Assembly (NCBI RefSeq): GCF_019399895.1
Contig: NC_091866.1
Span: 6,679,501 to 6,743,500, forward strand
DNA length: 64,000 nt
Direction: 5' to 3'
From: Cardiocondyla obscurior
Taxonomy: Eukaryota > Arthropoda > Insecta > Hymenoptera > Formicidae
Part shown: positions 1-11,113 of the stretch, one piece after another
Layout: the number at the start of each line of letters is the position of its first letter
How positions within the stretch are numbered: the stretch's first letter is position 1
Notes under the pieces: generated by a model
What the model saw: only the letters and a program-made list of their open reading frames with translations
Told to the model about the DNA's origin: nothing
Database searches by the model: none
Program-made: the position numbers and the translations under genes

Positions 1-281
1 TGGTTCTTTGAAATGATTCTTCCGGTGTTGCACATGGTGCCGATGATCTTGATGATTGAGCACAATGAGACAATGAGATGAGCAGAACGATGAGTAGAGG
101 TTTCGAGAACAAAGCACACTGCACGTTTGATGCACACGAGGTGATCTCTGTACCGTGAATGATTAAGGGACACGGGAGCCGGTAACACCTTCGAGAATCG
201 GAGGCGATAATCGAACGCCGGATCGATATTGATCCGGAACAATTGGTCACGAGGTGCTGCTTTGCGGCGGTCTCATGTTCA
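1..281 (-). repeat. LTR family A, partial copy
   Basis: The reverse complement matches the start of the repeats at 899-1522 and 26267-26873, including a conserved GATCxATATxGATC core and the string ATTCTCGAAGG. It is cut by the window edge. Its two relatives look like solo LTRs, so this is read as an LTR end. No coding sequence is visible. Confidence 0.7.
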
Positions 282-441
282 ACTATTACGTAATTTTTTA
301 ACACAAATCAAAAATTACAAATCATATTTGTCGCCAAAACATTGATATTTGCTGTCACTATAGCTATAAAAAAATTTTATTACAGATACTTGTGTTTTGT
401 TATAATAACATAACAGTAAAATATTTTTTTTAGTACGGTTT
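282..441. other. AT-rich spacer
   Basis: AT-rich DNA between an LTR fragment and a small foldback element. I see no gene or repeat structure here. Confidence 0.5.
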
Positions 442-578
442 ATAATGGGATATTAATCCCAGTAAAATTTTAAGATGAGCATAGGCACGGTTTCGAAGTT
501 ATAAAGAAGTGAAAGTGATATTTTCTCATAATTCATCACTTTTCACACATTTACAGGGATTAATATCGACCCATCATT
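442..578. mobile_element. Small foldback MITE
   Basis: The ends are inverted copies: a motif ATATTAATCCC near 450 and its complement GGGATTAATAT near 556. An inner inverted pair (GTGAAAGTGAT and ATCACTTTTCAC, 509-551) extends the hairpin. It is about 135 bp with no coding capacity, typical of a non-autonomous DNA transposon. Family not identified. Confidence 0.55.
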
Positions 579-898
579 AAAAAAAAAAAAAAACAAGCAT
601 TTTTGCCGTCACTCTTTATAATAAATGGGAAGTTTGACAGAAATATCGGTTGTTTAAACAGTGCGTGCGTTTTATTAATCACGTTAGAGAATAAAAAATT
701 AACTGGTACACATAAATATACCTTTATCTTAAAGGCGCTATGAATGTGTGCTCAGAATACGGGTGACTTTAGTAGCACGTTTCTAAAGTTGGTGCACAGA
801 AAGGTGTTACATATGTTATGTTTAGTATTAACTTTATAATAATATTACAATATAATGATATAACTAGTGTTAGAAATTTAGACTAATGGTAGTTAAGT
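579..898. other. Unassigned AT-rich DNA
   Basis: Low-complexity AT-rich sequence with a poly-A run near 580-592. No ORF, repeat match or motif that I can support. Confidence 0.5.
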
Positions 899-1522
899 AT
901 GGGCCCGCCGCGGGGCAGCATCTCGTGGCCGATCGTTACAGATCAATATTGATTTTTGCGTTCGATTATTGCTTTCAATTCTCGAAGGAGATACTTGCAT
1001 GACCCTTACTGCTTACTCATTGTACGGAGATCAAAGTGTGTGTCTCGTGTGTTTACTTTTGTGCGATTTTTGCGGTATTAAGTTATCACTCATCCTTACA
1101 CTCTTTTCGTTCAACTCATCTTTTTGTGACACTTGTGATTCACTCAGAACAGATCAATCAATCTGCTGACTATCATTTCGTAGTACGAATCAAGATAACT
1201 CACCGGTCTGCACGCGGCGTGTTGAGCCTCGTGCTCAATAGATCGGCAGCTTCTCTCAGTGCGCAGCCCGTATTAATTATTATAGTTTTACACGGCAAGA
1301 CAAAATCAATCAGTAAAGCAAGCGAAGAATCAATACATAGTGCGAATACTCAATTCAGACATTGTGCGAACACTCATTAACTGCAGTAAAACTCATCTTA
1401 TTACCACATGCGTGATCACTCGCTTTCTGCGTGACCCCCCATAATCGAAGGGCATTTCAACTACCTTCTCGATCTAAGAACGATCTGGCCACGGTCGCAC
1501 TTATCATCTTCGCGTCGTAACA
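899..1522 (+). repeat. LTR family A, full-length copy (solo LTR)
   Basis: This aligns along its whole length with 26267-26873 and, inverted, with 1-281. It ends in CGTCGTAACA, the expected LTR end; the start (GGGCCCGCCGCGGGGC) is a diverged form of the TGTTACCGCCG start seen in the 26-kb copy. Two small overlapping ORFs inside are chance ORFs of the LTR. No internal retroelement sequence is attached, so it is probably a solo LTR. Confidence 0.7.
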
Positions 1523-2458
1523 ATTGACAAGTTTTGTACAACTACTTTAGGAAAATAGTATAATAAAAGTTTATTAAAACTATACTTCTATTATTTTAAA
1601 TTTAACAGTAAAATTTACCAAAATATCTTTTGTAGTCATGGTTTTTTGTTTCAAATAAAACATTCGGTTGTGCACTATAATTAAAAAAGTCAAAAGACAT
1701 TATAAGTTGTTCATCTGATTTTTTATTCAATGGTATCTTTGTCTCGCCGTGGAGATATATTTTTTTCAGTTGGGATACACATAGACGATTTCCGCACTCT
1801 GTAGAATTTGGTGGATTAAACTGAAACGTTTAAGATGCAATAAATTAATATTTTATTTATAATATACACAGGATATGTCATACTGAACAATTATTTTCTC
1901 TAAGGTAAGTAGAACTTGTAGACAAGCAAAATAATCTAATACCAATATGCAATATTTGAAATTATAGAATTAATAATAATTATTCTTACTAAGCAAATAA
2001 AAATAAGCCAATCAATTCACCTTAAGTATAGTACAACAATATAACGGTAATAAATAGCAATGTAAAAAGTGTAACAGGTAATCATAACAAGGCAATTGTA
2101 ACAGACAACAATCAGATTAAGAGATCGGTCAGTTGCCAAGCATTGAAAATCAGCCATGAGTCTATCAGTGGCTAAACAACAATAATCGCCCAGTTATTAC
2201 TTTTTCGCGAATAAATGCTCGTCCAATGTTAGATTGAATAGATCATACTATACTTCTAGCGCATCGATCATTTAATACGACGCTCGCGTTTACTTTGTTG
2301 TACAAATTAAAAAAACAAGTTTAGACTATTAATGGAAAAGTGCAAAACGATATAGGACTTTTTGACTCGTCTCCAGAAATTTTACTTATCCATAAGAAAT
2401 TATCCGTTTATTATGCGATACCATGTATAATTGTTTGAAAACATAATTATTTAAAGTA
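1523..2458. other. Unassigned AT-rich DNA
   Basis: AT-rich intergenic or intronic sequence. No coding exon, splice-bounded ORF or repeat copy recognised. Confidence 0.45.
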
Positions 2459-2570
2459 TTAGGTGTACAACTTTGCTTCCGCCATCTTTTTCAAAATTTG
2501 GGGTTTTTTTTTGTAAAAAAGTGGTTATACATTTACAATTCAAAGTATTGTTTATCGCTGATGTTATGTA
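2459..2570 (-). mobile_element. Mariner 3' terminal remnant
   Basis: Starts with TTAGGTGTACAA, followed by a diverged copy of the same end seen at 4124 (TTCCGCC, poly-T, a TTTGTxAAAAAA stretch and CAAAGTATTGT). This is the inverted terminus plus the last coding bases of a mauritiana-type mariner. The rest of the element is absent. Confidence 0.6.
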
Positions 2571-2768
2571 TTTAGGAACAAAAAAAAAAATTAGGTGACA
2601 GAAAAATAAAGAATATATGCAAAGAGTAGTCAGGTTAAAAAACATAAGTTACGTCGGTAGCCCAGTTGCAACTGTTAGCCATCGTCCGTCAACAGCTTTC
2701 CTGGCAACAAAAGTGCGAGCGACTTTAAAACGTCGCACGAGATAAACGTGTAGAATGCATAAATTACC

Positions 2769-2847
2769 TGAGAGAGAGAGAGAGGGAGAGGCTGAGGGAA
2801 AGGGAGAGGGAAAGGGAGACGGAGAGGAAGAGGAAGAGGGTGAGAGA
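2769..2847. repeat. GA-rich microsatellite
   Basis: A (GA)n run grades into GGGAGA/GGAAGA imperfect repeats. ORFs on both strands here are products of simple sequence. Confidence 0.9.
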
Positions 2848-4123
2848 ATATGTATGTGTGTAAATGTATATGAGTGTGCATGTGTTACTGTTCACGATTG
2901 CCGCCAAAAGAAAATTAACAACGTTTGGCGATACAGGCCGAACTTCATCGAGTTTACGCCGAAAACCAGTTAACGTGTGTGTATGTATGTGCGAACAAAC
3001 AAAAGAAAGTCGCTAAAAGACAGTCGCGAAGAGTTGATCGCTAAACATAGAACAGAGTGTTTCCAGATTTGCTTACGAGCCACTGGGCGTAAACTCTTTT
3101 TCCATATATAAATAAATGTTCTCACATTAAGGCTGGTGTTTGATAGGAAAATAAAGTTTTATTTTATTTCAGTAGCAAAAAAGGTATTTATTGTAAATTG
3201 AACAAAACAAGGACTTTTCTTAAGTTGGAGACTCTGAATTCTCTCGTCAACATCTAGATTATACTAAAAGATAAAATATTGAATATAAGAAATTAATAAA
3301 AAAATAAATATGCATGCCTTATCTCACAAAATGGCGGACAAAATGGCAGAATATTGTAGAAAACAGACTTGTGGTCAAAATTGGCAATTTACTTCTAAGA
3401 ATCAAATGTTAGAAATAAAACAGGCCCTACCAATTAATGAGAGCCAGAGCTACGTCTCCCGGGGGGAAACCAAAAGAGTAATATTCAGCAGGCCCAATCT
3501 CACGCACTCAGCAGCAGAATAATGGTACTTGGCAACGGCACGGTTTTCACCTGCCGGCCTCTCCCTGGTCTACACCAGACAATACAGTAACAAAAAAGAC
3601 TTTCAGATTACGCAATCTGGCACACGGAAAGCTCTCTATCTAGTCGTTTATGGCACGCAAAAATTACACGACCTGGCACACGGATTCACTTCTCTATCTC
3701 ACACGTCTCGATCACACCTAACTAACATCCGCACTGACTAGCGGCAGCCGTTGCCAACCGAGCTGAATCCGCCAATACCAATGCTTCCCGATGGCCGGCC
3801 AATCCCGACGCAGCCCCGCAGCCTCCAGTGCAGCGCGCGTATTCAATTTTATCGAAAGTCTCAACAATAAATGTTCATATTAACATAAATAAATCGTCGT
3901 TTGCACCCTACAAACTATGCAAGCTGATAACTTTGCGCTGGGCAGAGCCGCAACAATATATTGGAAAAAAAGTTAATAGTGGAATGACGTAATTTTTTTA
4001 GACAAAAGCAAGTTTAATTTGATGGAAAGAAATGGTAGAAAACGAGTGTCGTGGAAAGTTAGCAAACTATTAAATCCTAAGGATTTACAAGAAACAGTGA
4101 AGCATAAAAGATATTCCGTTATA
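2848..4123. other. Unassigned sequence with a GC-richer block
   Basis: Mostly AT-rich. A more GC-rich block at about 3420-3960 contains repeated phrases such as CTGGCACACGGA (3628 and 3670) and ends near an AATAAA (3866). It may be a decayed LTR or other repeat, but I found no second copy and no target duplication. Confidence 0.3.
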
Positions 4124-4984
4124 TTAGGTGTACAAATAAATTTCCGCCGTTTTTTATAAAAAATTGGGCATTTGTTACAAAAAAACGGTAGCTGTGTTCT
4201 AATCAAAGTATTGTCCGTCGTTTGCCACTACTTTTTGCCATCTTTCAGGCAGCATACAGATACCGCGTCAGAAGTTTTTTTCACTTTTTGAGTTTATCCA
4301 CGAATTGATCCAATTTTTCGTATCGTCATATGATGTGAAGTGCTGTTCAGACAAGCCATGCGTCATCGATCAAAACAAATGAAAATTAGATGGAACAATG
4401 TCTGACGAATATGGTTTGGCGGGTGGGGTAAAACTTCCCAATTAAGTGTTTACATATAAGTCTCGACAGGCCTCAGTTTATGTGAAATTCAATGTCCTTG
4501 TTTCTGAATCATTCCCAATGATTTCAACCGATGTGAAACTGCTTGTTAAATCACTTTTAATGTAAGTGTATATTCTTCTTGCGTTTGGCACGAATCTTCA
4601 TTAAGTAATTCTTCTAATTCCGCGTCGTCGTACACATTTGGCCTTCCGCTAAGTTCTTTGTTTTTAATCTTAAAATCATCGTTCTTGAATTTTTGAAACC
4701 ACTCAAAAACTTCTTTCACTTAAGGCAGCTCCACCGTTTGCTTCTATAAACAATCGATGCGCCTCAGCTATAGATTTCTTCAAATTAAAGAAATTAATTA
4801 ATAGTTCCCGCAAATGACGCTTATTTGGTTTAAAACTTCTGATAAAAATTAACTAATATGTCAAGGTTAAATTGTTAACAGGTGTTTAATTTTACGACAA
4901 CGACGTTTTAAATAACAATTTTAACCATAACTTACTGGTGGGGCCAACTTTGATCAAACAGCGGAAACTTATTTATACAGTCAA
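4124..4984 (-). mobile_element. Mariner (mauritiana type), internally deleted
   Basis: The ends are TTAGGTGTACAAATAAATTT at the left and its mutated complement near 4960-4980, flanked by TA on the left. Compared with the longer copy at 24151-25424 it retains the N-terminal helix-turn-helix coding part (about 4480-4860) and the C-terminal part (4160-4470). About 0.4 kb in the middle, where the first two catalytic aspartates lie, is missing. It cannot encode a transposase and is a deletion derivative. Confidence 0.8.
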
Positions 4985-5503
4985 TAGTTTTGGGATATAA
5001 TTCTACTTGCAGCGTTGTTAAGGATTATGCTAGGCCTTTTCTGGAAAATTTCCATCGGCTTTCTAATTCTGTCATCTTTTATTAACCAGCCAGCGTCTCT
5101 CGCCAGATCACATATGCAGCAGCATATGTGCACAGTTTTCTTAGAACCGTTCGTGCCTAATCTCAGGGTATCTAGGGTTAAATTAGTTTTCCCCCGTATT
5201 CTGCCTCGGCACCGTAGCGCTCGTTACGCTACGTTGCCGTGTGTTTGGCTATGTCCGTCGTGGGACTTAATCGCGGGATGGTCTTTTAGCCGGTCCCGCG
5301 CGCGTTTTGCTTTTATTAAAAAAGTTTTTGGATTGCACCACACCCCAAGTTCAGGAAGAACGGTTACTCAGTCTGGCATCCTACGGTTGTTTGGCTGATA
5401 TGATGCTGTTTAAAAATGCATCGTTACAGAATTAATTTTTATAAACTATAAAAAAAAATCTGAAAATTTAGACAACAAAAGTGACTGAATTTTTAGATTT
5501 AAT
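4985..5503. other. Unassigned sequence with a 127-codon open frame
   Basis: Contains an open frame (5015-5398, +) with no domain that I recognise and no splice or promoter support. The GC-richer part near 5200-5390 looks like decayed repeat sequence. I do not claim a gene. Confidence 0.3.
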
Positions 5504-6535
5504 GTCTAAAAATAAATTTGAAACAATTTTGTTTTAATATTTAAAGATTTTTTCTGAAAATTCAGAAAAATGACACGTTGTTTTAAATATTTAGAGTTAA
5601 TGTCTAAATAATTAGATACTGTAAAAATTTTTTGAAAATTTAGAGAATAATAATGTCTGAATTTTCAAATTTGAATGTCTAAAAGTAAATTTGTGGCGGA
5701 TCCCTCCAACGCTACACGTCGGATGACGCCACCTCACACATTACCAACCGTGCGAAGAAGAAAGCAAATTCTAATCCCACGGCCTTTCTTCTAATAATTA
5801 TCTACTCCATGAACGGACTTTGTCTCGGGACTTCCCCGACTAATCTTCCGGGACTCTCCCGATTTACTTTTCTTTATACAATAGCTCTGTAGGCTCGTTG
5901 CGTCAGTCGAGCCCTCAGAGTCCTTCCGAGTTTCATAGCGAGCACATCGCTGAGCTGTCGTCTTCCACGACACTTTGTATTTTATACTCCATTCGTTTAA
6001 CCGCGTTCCAGTTTGTGCATCGAGTGCATACGTGCGAAATACTCTGCGTACTCAAGCCTGGCCAGGCCCTTTTGCGAATCACAAATTGCGAACTGCGAAC
6101 CACGAATTGCGAACCGCAAGCTGTGAACTGCGAGTTCCTTGCGTCTGCTGCCGACAGCATTCTTCCGCCGTTGCGGAATACAGATAAGTGAGACGCGGTC
6201 CATACCGACCGCTTTTATTTCCTCAAATGAGAGGATCGCTTCTTTTTATAATTTGTATCTTGCTTTTCATTGTTTTTATTATCGCTTGTTATTTTCTTTA
6301 TTTGTTTGTTAAATATATTTGATTTTTGTTTATAAATTATCAAGTGTTTGCCTTTCTATCTTAAATTGTGACCCCCTTATTCTGCGCGACTTGTAGCGCC
6401 GGCTGGACACCGTCAACGTCCACAAATTTAAGACAATTTTGTTTTATTAATCAGAGATTTTCTAAAAATTTAAAAGATTATTCAAAATATTTGGAGTTGA
6501 TGTCGAAATAACTAAAGAAAACCTAAGTGTCCTTC
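5504..6535. repeat. Two tandem AT-rich units (about 173 bp), the second interrupted
   Basis: GTCTAAAAATAAATTT at 5504 recurs as GTCTAAAAGTAAATTT at 5677, and the similarity continues after the inserted LTR from 6425 (AGACAATTTTGTTTTATTAATCAGAGATTTT against AAACAATTTTG... at 5520). This gives two tandem units, the second split by the solo LTR at 5692-6424. Confidence 0.7.
5692..6424 (+). repeat. Solo LTR (733 bp)
   Basis: Begins TGTGGCGGATCC and ends CGTCCACA, so the termini are TGTGG and CCACA. It is flanked by a 4-bp target duplication AATT (5688-5691 and 6425-6428). The uninterrupted neighbouring repeat unit shows the empty site. No internal region is present, so this is an LTR left by LTR-LTR recombination. 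The 4-bp duplication fits Gypsy-type integrases. Overlapping ORFs on both strands are not real genes. Confidence 0.85.
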
Positions 6536-6970
6536 GCGATTCGCAGTTTTCTACCTTGATGCTAGCAAGATTACTACAGTCGCGTGCATTACTAGCAACC
6601 TAGTACTTTATTCCGTAACATTTCATTGAGCAAAATTTATGTCGTCAATTATAATTGTTATAGCATTCGTATTTTTGGTGCTTGATTGCTATGATAGTAC
6701 ATTTTGGTATTGCTATTGCCATTAATTACAGTAAAATAATTCCAAACAAGACGATTGTGGTTTTATGGTCTATGCAAGTAAAATTATCAGGTAAGTAGAA
6801 TTTATTTTTGTATCATATTTTTTCATTAAATCGTATCTCATGGAGAATAGACAACGTGCGTATTCACAAAAAGTTAAACATACATATAATAAGCCTTCCG
6901 CATTTGGATTTTTTTTTGCAGATTTGTACGTAAAAAAAGAATAAGTGTACGTGATACAATAAATTACTTG
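6536..6970. other. Unassigned AT-rich DNA
   Basis: AT-rich with short open frames only. It could be the sequence downstream of the tentative exon at 7030-7119 (minus strand). Nothing else is recognised. Confidence 0.4.
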
Positions 6971-6976
6971 TTTATT
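6971..6976 (-). promoter_or_regulatory. Polyadenylation signal AATAAA
   Basis: AATAAA on the minus strand, about 55 bases after the stop codon of the tentative terminal exon at 7030-7119. Confidence 0.4.
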
Positions 6977-7029
6977 AAATATTTCAATCATGTTTACATG
7001 TCACTTTTATACATATAAAACTCAAAATC

Positions 7030-7119
7030 TTAGAAGTCATTTAAGATATCGAAAATCTCATCGTCATTATGCAACGTCTCGTCTGGATGGATACTTGTAG
7101 TAGCGTTCCGCTGCTTGAT
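7030..7119 (-). CDS. Tentative terminal coding exon of an unidentified gene
   Basis: On the minus strand a polypyrimidine-like tract and AG (CCTTTAG at 7120-7126) precede 29 open codons ending in a TAA stop. The encoded tail is acidic (HPDETLHNDDEIFDILNDF). AATAAA follows about 55 bases after the stop. Codons look ordinary and no transposon family matches, so a host gene is possible. It shares strand with the multicopper oxidase exons further up, but no evidence ties it to that gene. The 5' partner exon is not found. A chance ORF cannot be excluded at this length. Confidence 0.35.
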   Translation of the reverse strand: MKQRNATTSIHPDETLHNDDEIFDILNDF

Positions 7120-7265
7120 CTAAAGGATATTTTAAAAGGTCATAAAAGGCATGCACCACGCGCGCTTTCACCGCGCGCGCCCACACCTGTGCGCCTGCGT
7201 GCCGTAGACTTCACAGGTTCCCGAGTATTTACATTAAGTTTTTAAGAGTTTGTTGCAATTTGGAT

Positions 7266-8235
7266 ATGGGAAAATCATCGCACAAGTCCCGTAAGAGAAG
7301 GCGTTCACTCTTGGAGATCGTATTTCGGCCATGGAGGAAAAGTTGTCCCGCATAATGGACATTGTCTCGAACTTGCCCATGGAGGTTAAGGCTTCCCGTC
7401 GGCACGTGACATCCACGCCGTCACCTCTTCCGGCACCGTAAGAGGGCCGGGAAGATTCTCTGTCGGACGGCGAGCGGCCGGCGTCGGTTTGTGGGTGTAC
7501 GGTCTTTTTTTCATATTTAGAAAATACAGGCGTACCGTCACCGCAGCAGTTAAATGTGTACAGTATTGCTGGATCTGTATTCGAGTATACAGGCGGCATG
7601 ATGACACATCCTTTCTCTCTTTTTTGGCAAATGCTAAGAGTCTTCCTTTTTCAGCTATGAGTATTCCTGAGGAAGATGAACTTCTTCCGTCGAACTCGGG
7701 ACCGACGGAGATAGAAGTGGGTGTTTTAACACGCGAGTTGTTCGGCCCAGAGAAAAAGGTCGAGAATCTTTGCTACAACGACTTTCTAACGCAGAGATGG
7801 CGTACCTTAGTTTGCCAGGGACTTCCTGGAGAGGATCGCCAAGTTCTTTTTAAAAAGTTTGCCCCGCCGAATTCGTTGAGTTTTCTTAAAGCTCCGGTTC
7901 TCAACCCGGAATGCCAGGCGGGCTTAAAGAACAACGCGGTGATTAAGCGAGATTTTTTTTTAGCTCGCAATCAGAACCAGGCTGGTGTTGTTCTGTGTGG
8001 TTTAGGGGATGCCCTGTCTAAATTTTTGAAGTCTGACTTACAGGCTTCAATGAATTCTAGGGCTCGTTTGGCTGTTGCTAAGGTCAATGACAGTGCCAAA
8101 ATGTTAGCAAACCTTTTCTATTGGCTGTCGGTGTCTAGACGGTTGCAGATCACGTTTATCTTAAATCGGGTGGCGAAATCGACAGCGAATGCTTCTCCGA
8201 CAGATAATTTTTATTTGGAGAAATCGGGGTCTTGA
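7266..8235 (+). pseudogene. DIRS-type retroelement gag-like gene, broken
   Basis: The frame ending at 8235 encodes a domain with LCYNDFLTQRWRTLVCQGLP, NPECQAGLKNNAVIKRDFFL and LANLFYWLSVSRRLQ, which follows the pattern of the gag-like protein of DIRS retrotransposons. An upstream basic part (from ATG 7266, MGKSSHKSRKRRRS) lies in another frame, so the gene carries frameshifts before about 7660. A perfect hairpin spans the stop codon. The DIRS RT gene follows at 8461. The family name rests on similarity I recognise by eye. Confidence 0.7.
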
Positions 8236-8263
8236 TAATACCCTTGGTATTATCAAGACCCCG
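8225..8263. repeat. Perfect 18-bp inverted repeat over the gag stop
   Basis: CGGGGTCTTGATAATACC (8225-8242) is followed by a 3-base loop and its exact complement (8246-8263). The gag stop TGA (8233-8235) lies inside the left arm. Confidence 0.9.
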
Positions 8264-8460
8264 CTGGTTGTACCAAAGCGGATGCAGCAGCCTACAAAAC
8301 AACCAGCTCAGCCTTTCTCGAGCAAGTCGGGAAACGCACAGGCTCCTGTGAAAAACTCGAGAGCGACCTTACCGAGGAAAACAGGGGTACAGCATGACCG
8401 CAGGTCGCACTACCGAGCCTGGTCCCGCTCCAGGAGGTTTTAGAGGAAGTTCAGTTCAGC

Positions 8461-9675
8461 GTGGATGACAGGCTCTCTGCCTTCCTACCCCGTTGGTGTT
8501 TTCTGTCTTCGGACCCGGCTATTTTGGACGCTATTATTGGGTACAGGCTACCTTTTATACACCAACCTTCTGTACAGCGAACAGAGCCTTCTGTTCATTT
8601 AAGCCAAGCTGAGGAACGGATTTGTTCGCGCGAAATAGATAGGCTTATGAGGGAAAGCGCAATAGAATTAGCTGCGGATGGTGATGATCAATTCTTATCT
8701 TTATTTTTTGTTATTGAGAAGCCTTCAGGTGGCTGGAGGTTTATCTTGAATTTAAAGAAGCCCTATGAGTTTATCATTACTCCTCATTTTAAACTTGAGG
8801 ACTAAAAGACGGTCATCCGCCTTCTTTCTCCAGGGGACTTCTTGGTTTCTGTAGATCTGAAGGACGCTTACTGGCTTATAGCTATACACCCGAATAACAG
8901 AAAATTTTTACGTTTTCGGGGCCAGCTCTTTCAGTTTAAGGTATTACCTTTTAGTTTGGTCTCAGCTCCGTATATTTTTACTGAATTACTTAAATCTGTT
9001 CTTTATTCGCTTAGAGAAAAAGGTTTCCGTTCGATTGTTTACCTTGACGATTTTTTTATTTTAGCATTTTCTTATTCCAGCTGCCTGGAGAATGTTACCT
9101 CCACGATCAACCTTCTGTCGGAGCTAGGCTTTGTAATTAATTACGACAAGAGTGTTCTCGTCTTTTCCAAGTTTTGCCGTTTTTTAGGTTTTATATTTGA
9201 CACTAAACAATTTTTGGTCTCAATTCCACCTGATGAAAGAAATCATCTTTTAAAGCTTATTAATTCTTTTCTTTCCAGGAAGAGTTGTAAGATTCGTCTC
9301 CTTGCGAGTTATATCGGGTCTTTAGTTTCTATTTGTTCAGCGGTTTAGTACGGCATGCTGCATACGAAGATCTTGGAGAGAGAGAAATTCTTAGCTCTGG
9401 TTTCTGCCAACGAGAATTTTGAGGCTCAAATGTTTTTCCCCCCTTCCATCAGGGAGGACCTTCTGTGGTGGGGGACAGTTTTTGAGAACGTTACACAACA
9501 CAACAAGATCAGATCAGAACGCTTTGCGTTGGAAATTTTTACAGACGCCTCTTTTAAGGGATGGACTGCAGTTTGTGGTAGTAACCGGACGCATGGCTTC
9601 TGGTTAACAGAGGATAAACGAAACCATATTAAATATCTGGAGCTTCTTGCAGTTTTCCCACTCTGGGAGCCATGA
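8461..9675 (+). pseudogene. DIRS reverse transcriptase-RNase H, two in-frame stops
   Basis: One reading frame runs from 8461 to 9675, broken only by TAA at 8803 and TAG at 9346. RT motifs are clear: SVDLKDAYWLIAIHPNNRKF, FSLVSAPYIFTELLKSVL and YLDDFFIL (YxDD box). The RNase H start follows: LEIFTDASFKGWTAVCG and YLELLAV. The VDLKDAY/RKFLRF pattern is typical of DIRS/Ngaro-type RTs rather than Gypsy. The element is cut at about 9676 by a non-LTR element, so the tyrosine recombinase gene is missing. It is inactive. Confidence 0.85.
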
Positions 9676-10489
9676 GACCTTGCCGTTGGTAAGTGGGCTT
9701 AGCCGGGAAAACGGAGGGAATCGCGCCCGTCACCAACTAGTTTGGTGACGGACGGGATCCCGTCGCCTGCCTCATGGCGAATAAAAGAGCTAACGGGGTG
9801 TACTCTGCTGAATCAGCTTAGTCCGCCCCGAGTGTGACTGAAAAGGATCCCTATAAACGGGCTCTCCTGTGTGCATGGGACTCTCCGCGAGGAGAGTAAG
9901 AATGAATGTAAAGTCGTGGGGCAGGTTGTTCTACCGGGGATCAAGGAGTGGCTCACCTAAGCCAAGGTGTTTAGACCGTGCCGAGAGCTGCGTAGCGCAA
10001 AAAGAGCTGCGTCTTGAACGGTTACTCCTGGATACCGGGCGAAAAGAAAAAAAAACAGAAGCCCCGGGCAACGCGGTTCTGTCCGGGTGATACCTCGTTT
10101 CCGCGACGCTCGTGAGATCAAAATGAAACCAAGCAAAAATTTTAAGTATTTAAATATAGTTAGCACCCTCCAGGGCGGGGCTTCTGAAAAGAGCCATCGA
10201 CCGGAGGAAAACTTTGGGGCTGGGGCGGGACCCTCGGAGGAGCGTCCAAAAACCAAAATTAAACTAAGCGAGGCTGCGAAGCGCCGACTTAGGAAGCAGC
10301 TGCAGGGATAGAAGAGGGGCAGCAAGTACCTCCCTTGGATCAACCACAGCTGCTCATGAGGGAGGGGGCGATGGGGCCCGGCCTGGGACGTGTAAGCGGA
10401 CCAGATCGGACCACACAACTCCCAGTCCCAATGACTGCCGGGGCAAGAGACTTAAGGTCATTGACCAGGGATCATATGCCTAGGCAGCC
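9676..10489 (+). mobile_element. 5' part of a non-LTR element (DUF4780 type)
   Basis: A more GC-rich block follows directly after the truncated DIRS. It contains a short basic frame (10123-10311, starting MKPSKNFKYLNIVSTLQ) in front of the ORF1 domain at 10490. I read it as the 5' untranslated region and decayed N-terminal part of ORF1 of the same LINE. No conserved domain is visible in this part. Confidence 0.5.
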
Positions 10490-11076
10490 ATGAAGATTGT
10501 CAGGCTAGCCTTTGTATTAAAGGGCTATTCTGACAAGAAATTGGGAGCTGAGGAGGTCGCCCGGATCAGGAAAGTGATCCGGGAGAGCATCCTCCAGCTC
10601 CCGGAGGGCACGAAGGCTCCGACCTTTTCCAGGTCATGAGAAAAAGACGGAGCTCTCGTCTTTGCCTGCACCGACGGAAAAACCGAGGACTGGCTAAAAA
10701 GCTGAACCTCGGGCTTCAAGTTGGAGGCGGGCCCTCTGCGTGTGCACCGGCGGGGGAAGTTTCAAAGCGCCACCGCCTGGTAGTGCACGTAGAGAAGCCG
10801 GGACTGTCTGCCCAAGAAGCCTTGAGGCTCCTGGACAGACAGAACAAGGATCTCGGAATCGCGGGGTGGCTCGTCACCCGGGAGAACAAAAGGGGAGATG
10901 AAACAGGTTCTTATTTCGCTTGCCTGGTGGGCGGGACATCGCTCAAGGTACTGGGAACCTGTGGATTCAAGCCCTTCTGCGGGACGGGTCGAGCGGTTGT
11001 AAAGCTGCTTGACAAGAACCGCAAGGAGGGTCCTGACAAGATGGGTAAGACGGTTGGGAAGGCTGGACAGGCTTAG
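10490..11076 (+). pseudogene. Non-LTR retrotransposon ORF1 with DUF4780-like domain, frameshifted
   Basis: The first frame (from 10490: MKIVRLAFVLKGYSDKKLGA) covers the N-terminal half of a DUF4780-type domain. A frameshift near 10630-10640 moves to the frame that ends at 11076, with RHRLVVHVEKPGLSAQEALR, IAGWLVTRENKRG and GFKPFCGTGRAVVKLLD. This domain is known as an ORF1 product of insect non-LTR elements. The ORF2 endonuclease starts about 40 bases after the stop. Confidence 0.65.
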
Positions 11077-11113
11077 AAATAGCCGAGCTCGGCTTCCCAA
11101 TAACCCAAATTAA

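Noticed and set aside
5791..6203. Overlapping ORFs on both strands with repeated ANCEL/RNxQF-type codons
   Set aside because: They fall in a solo LTR and come from a short internal tandem (GCGAACTGCGAACC...), not from a gene.
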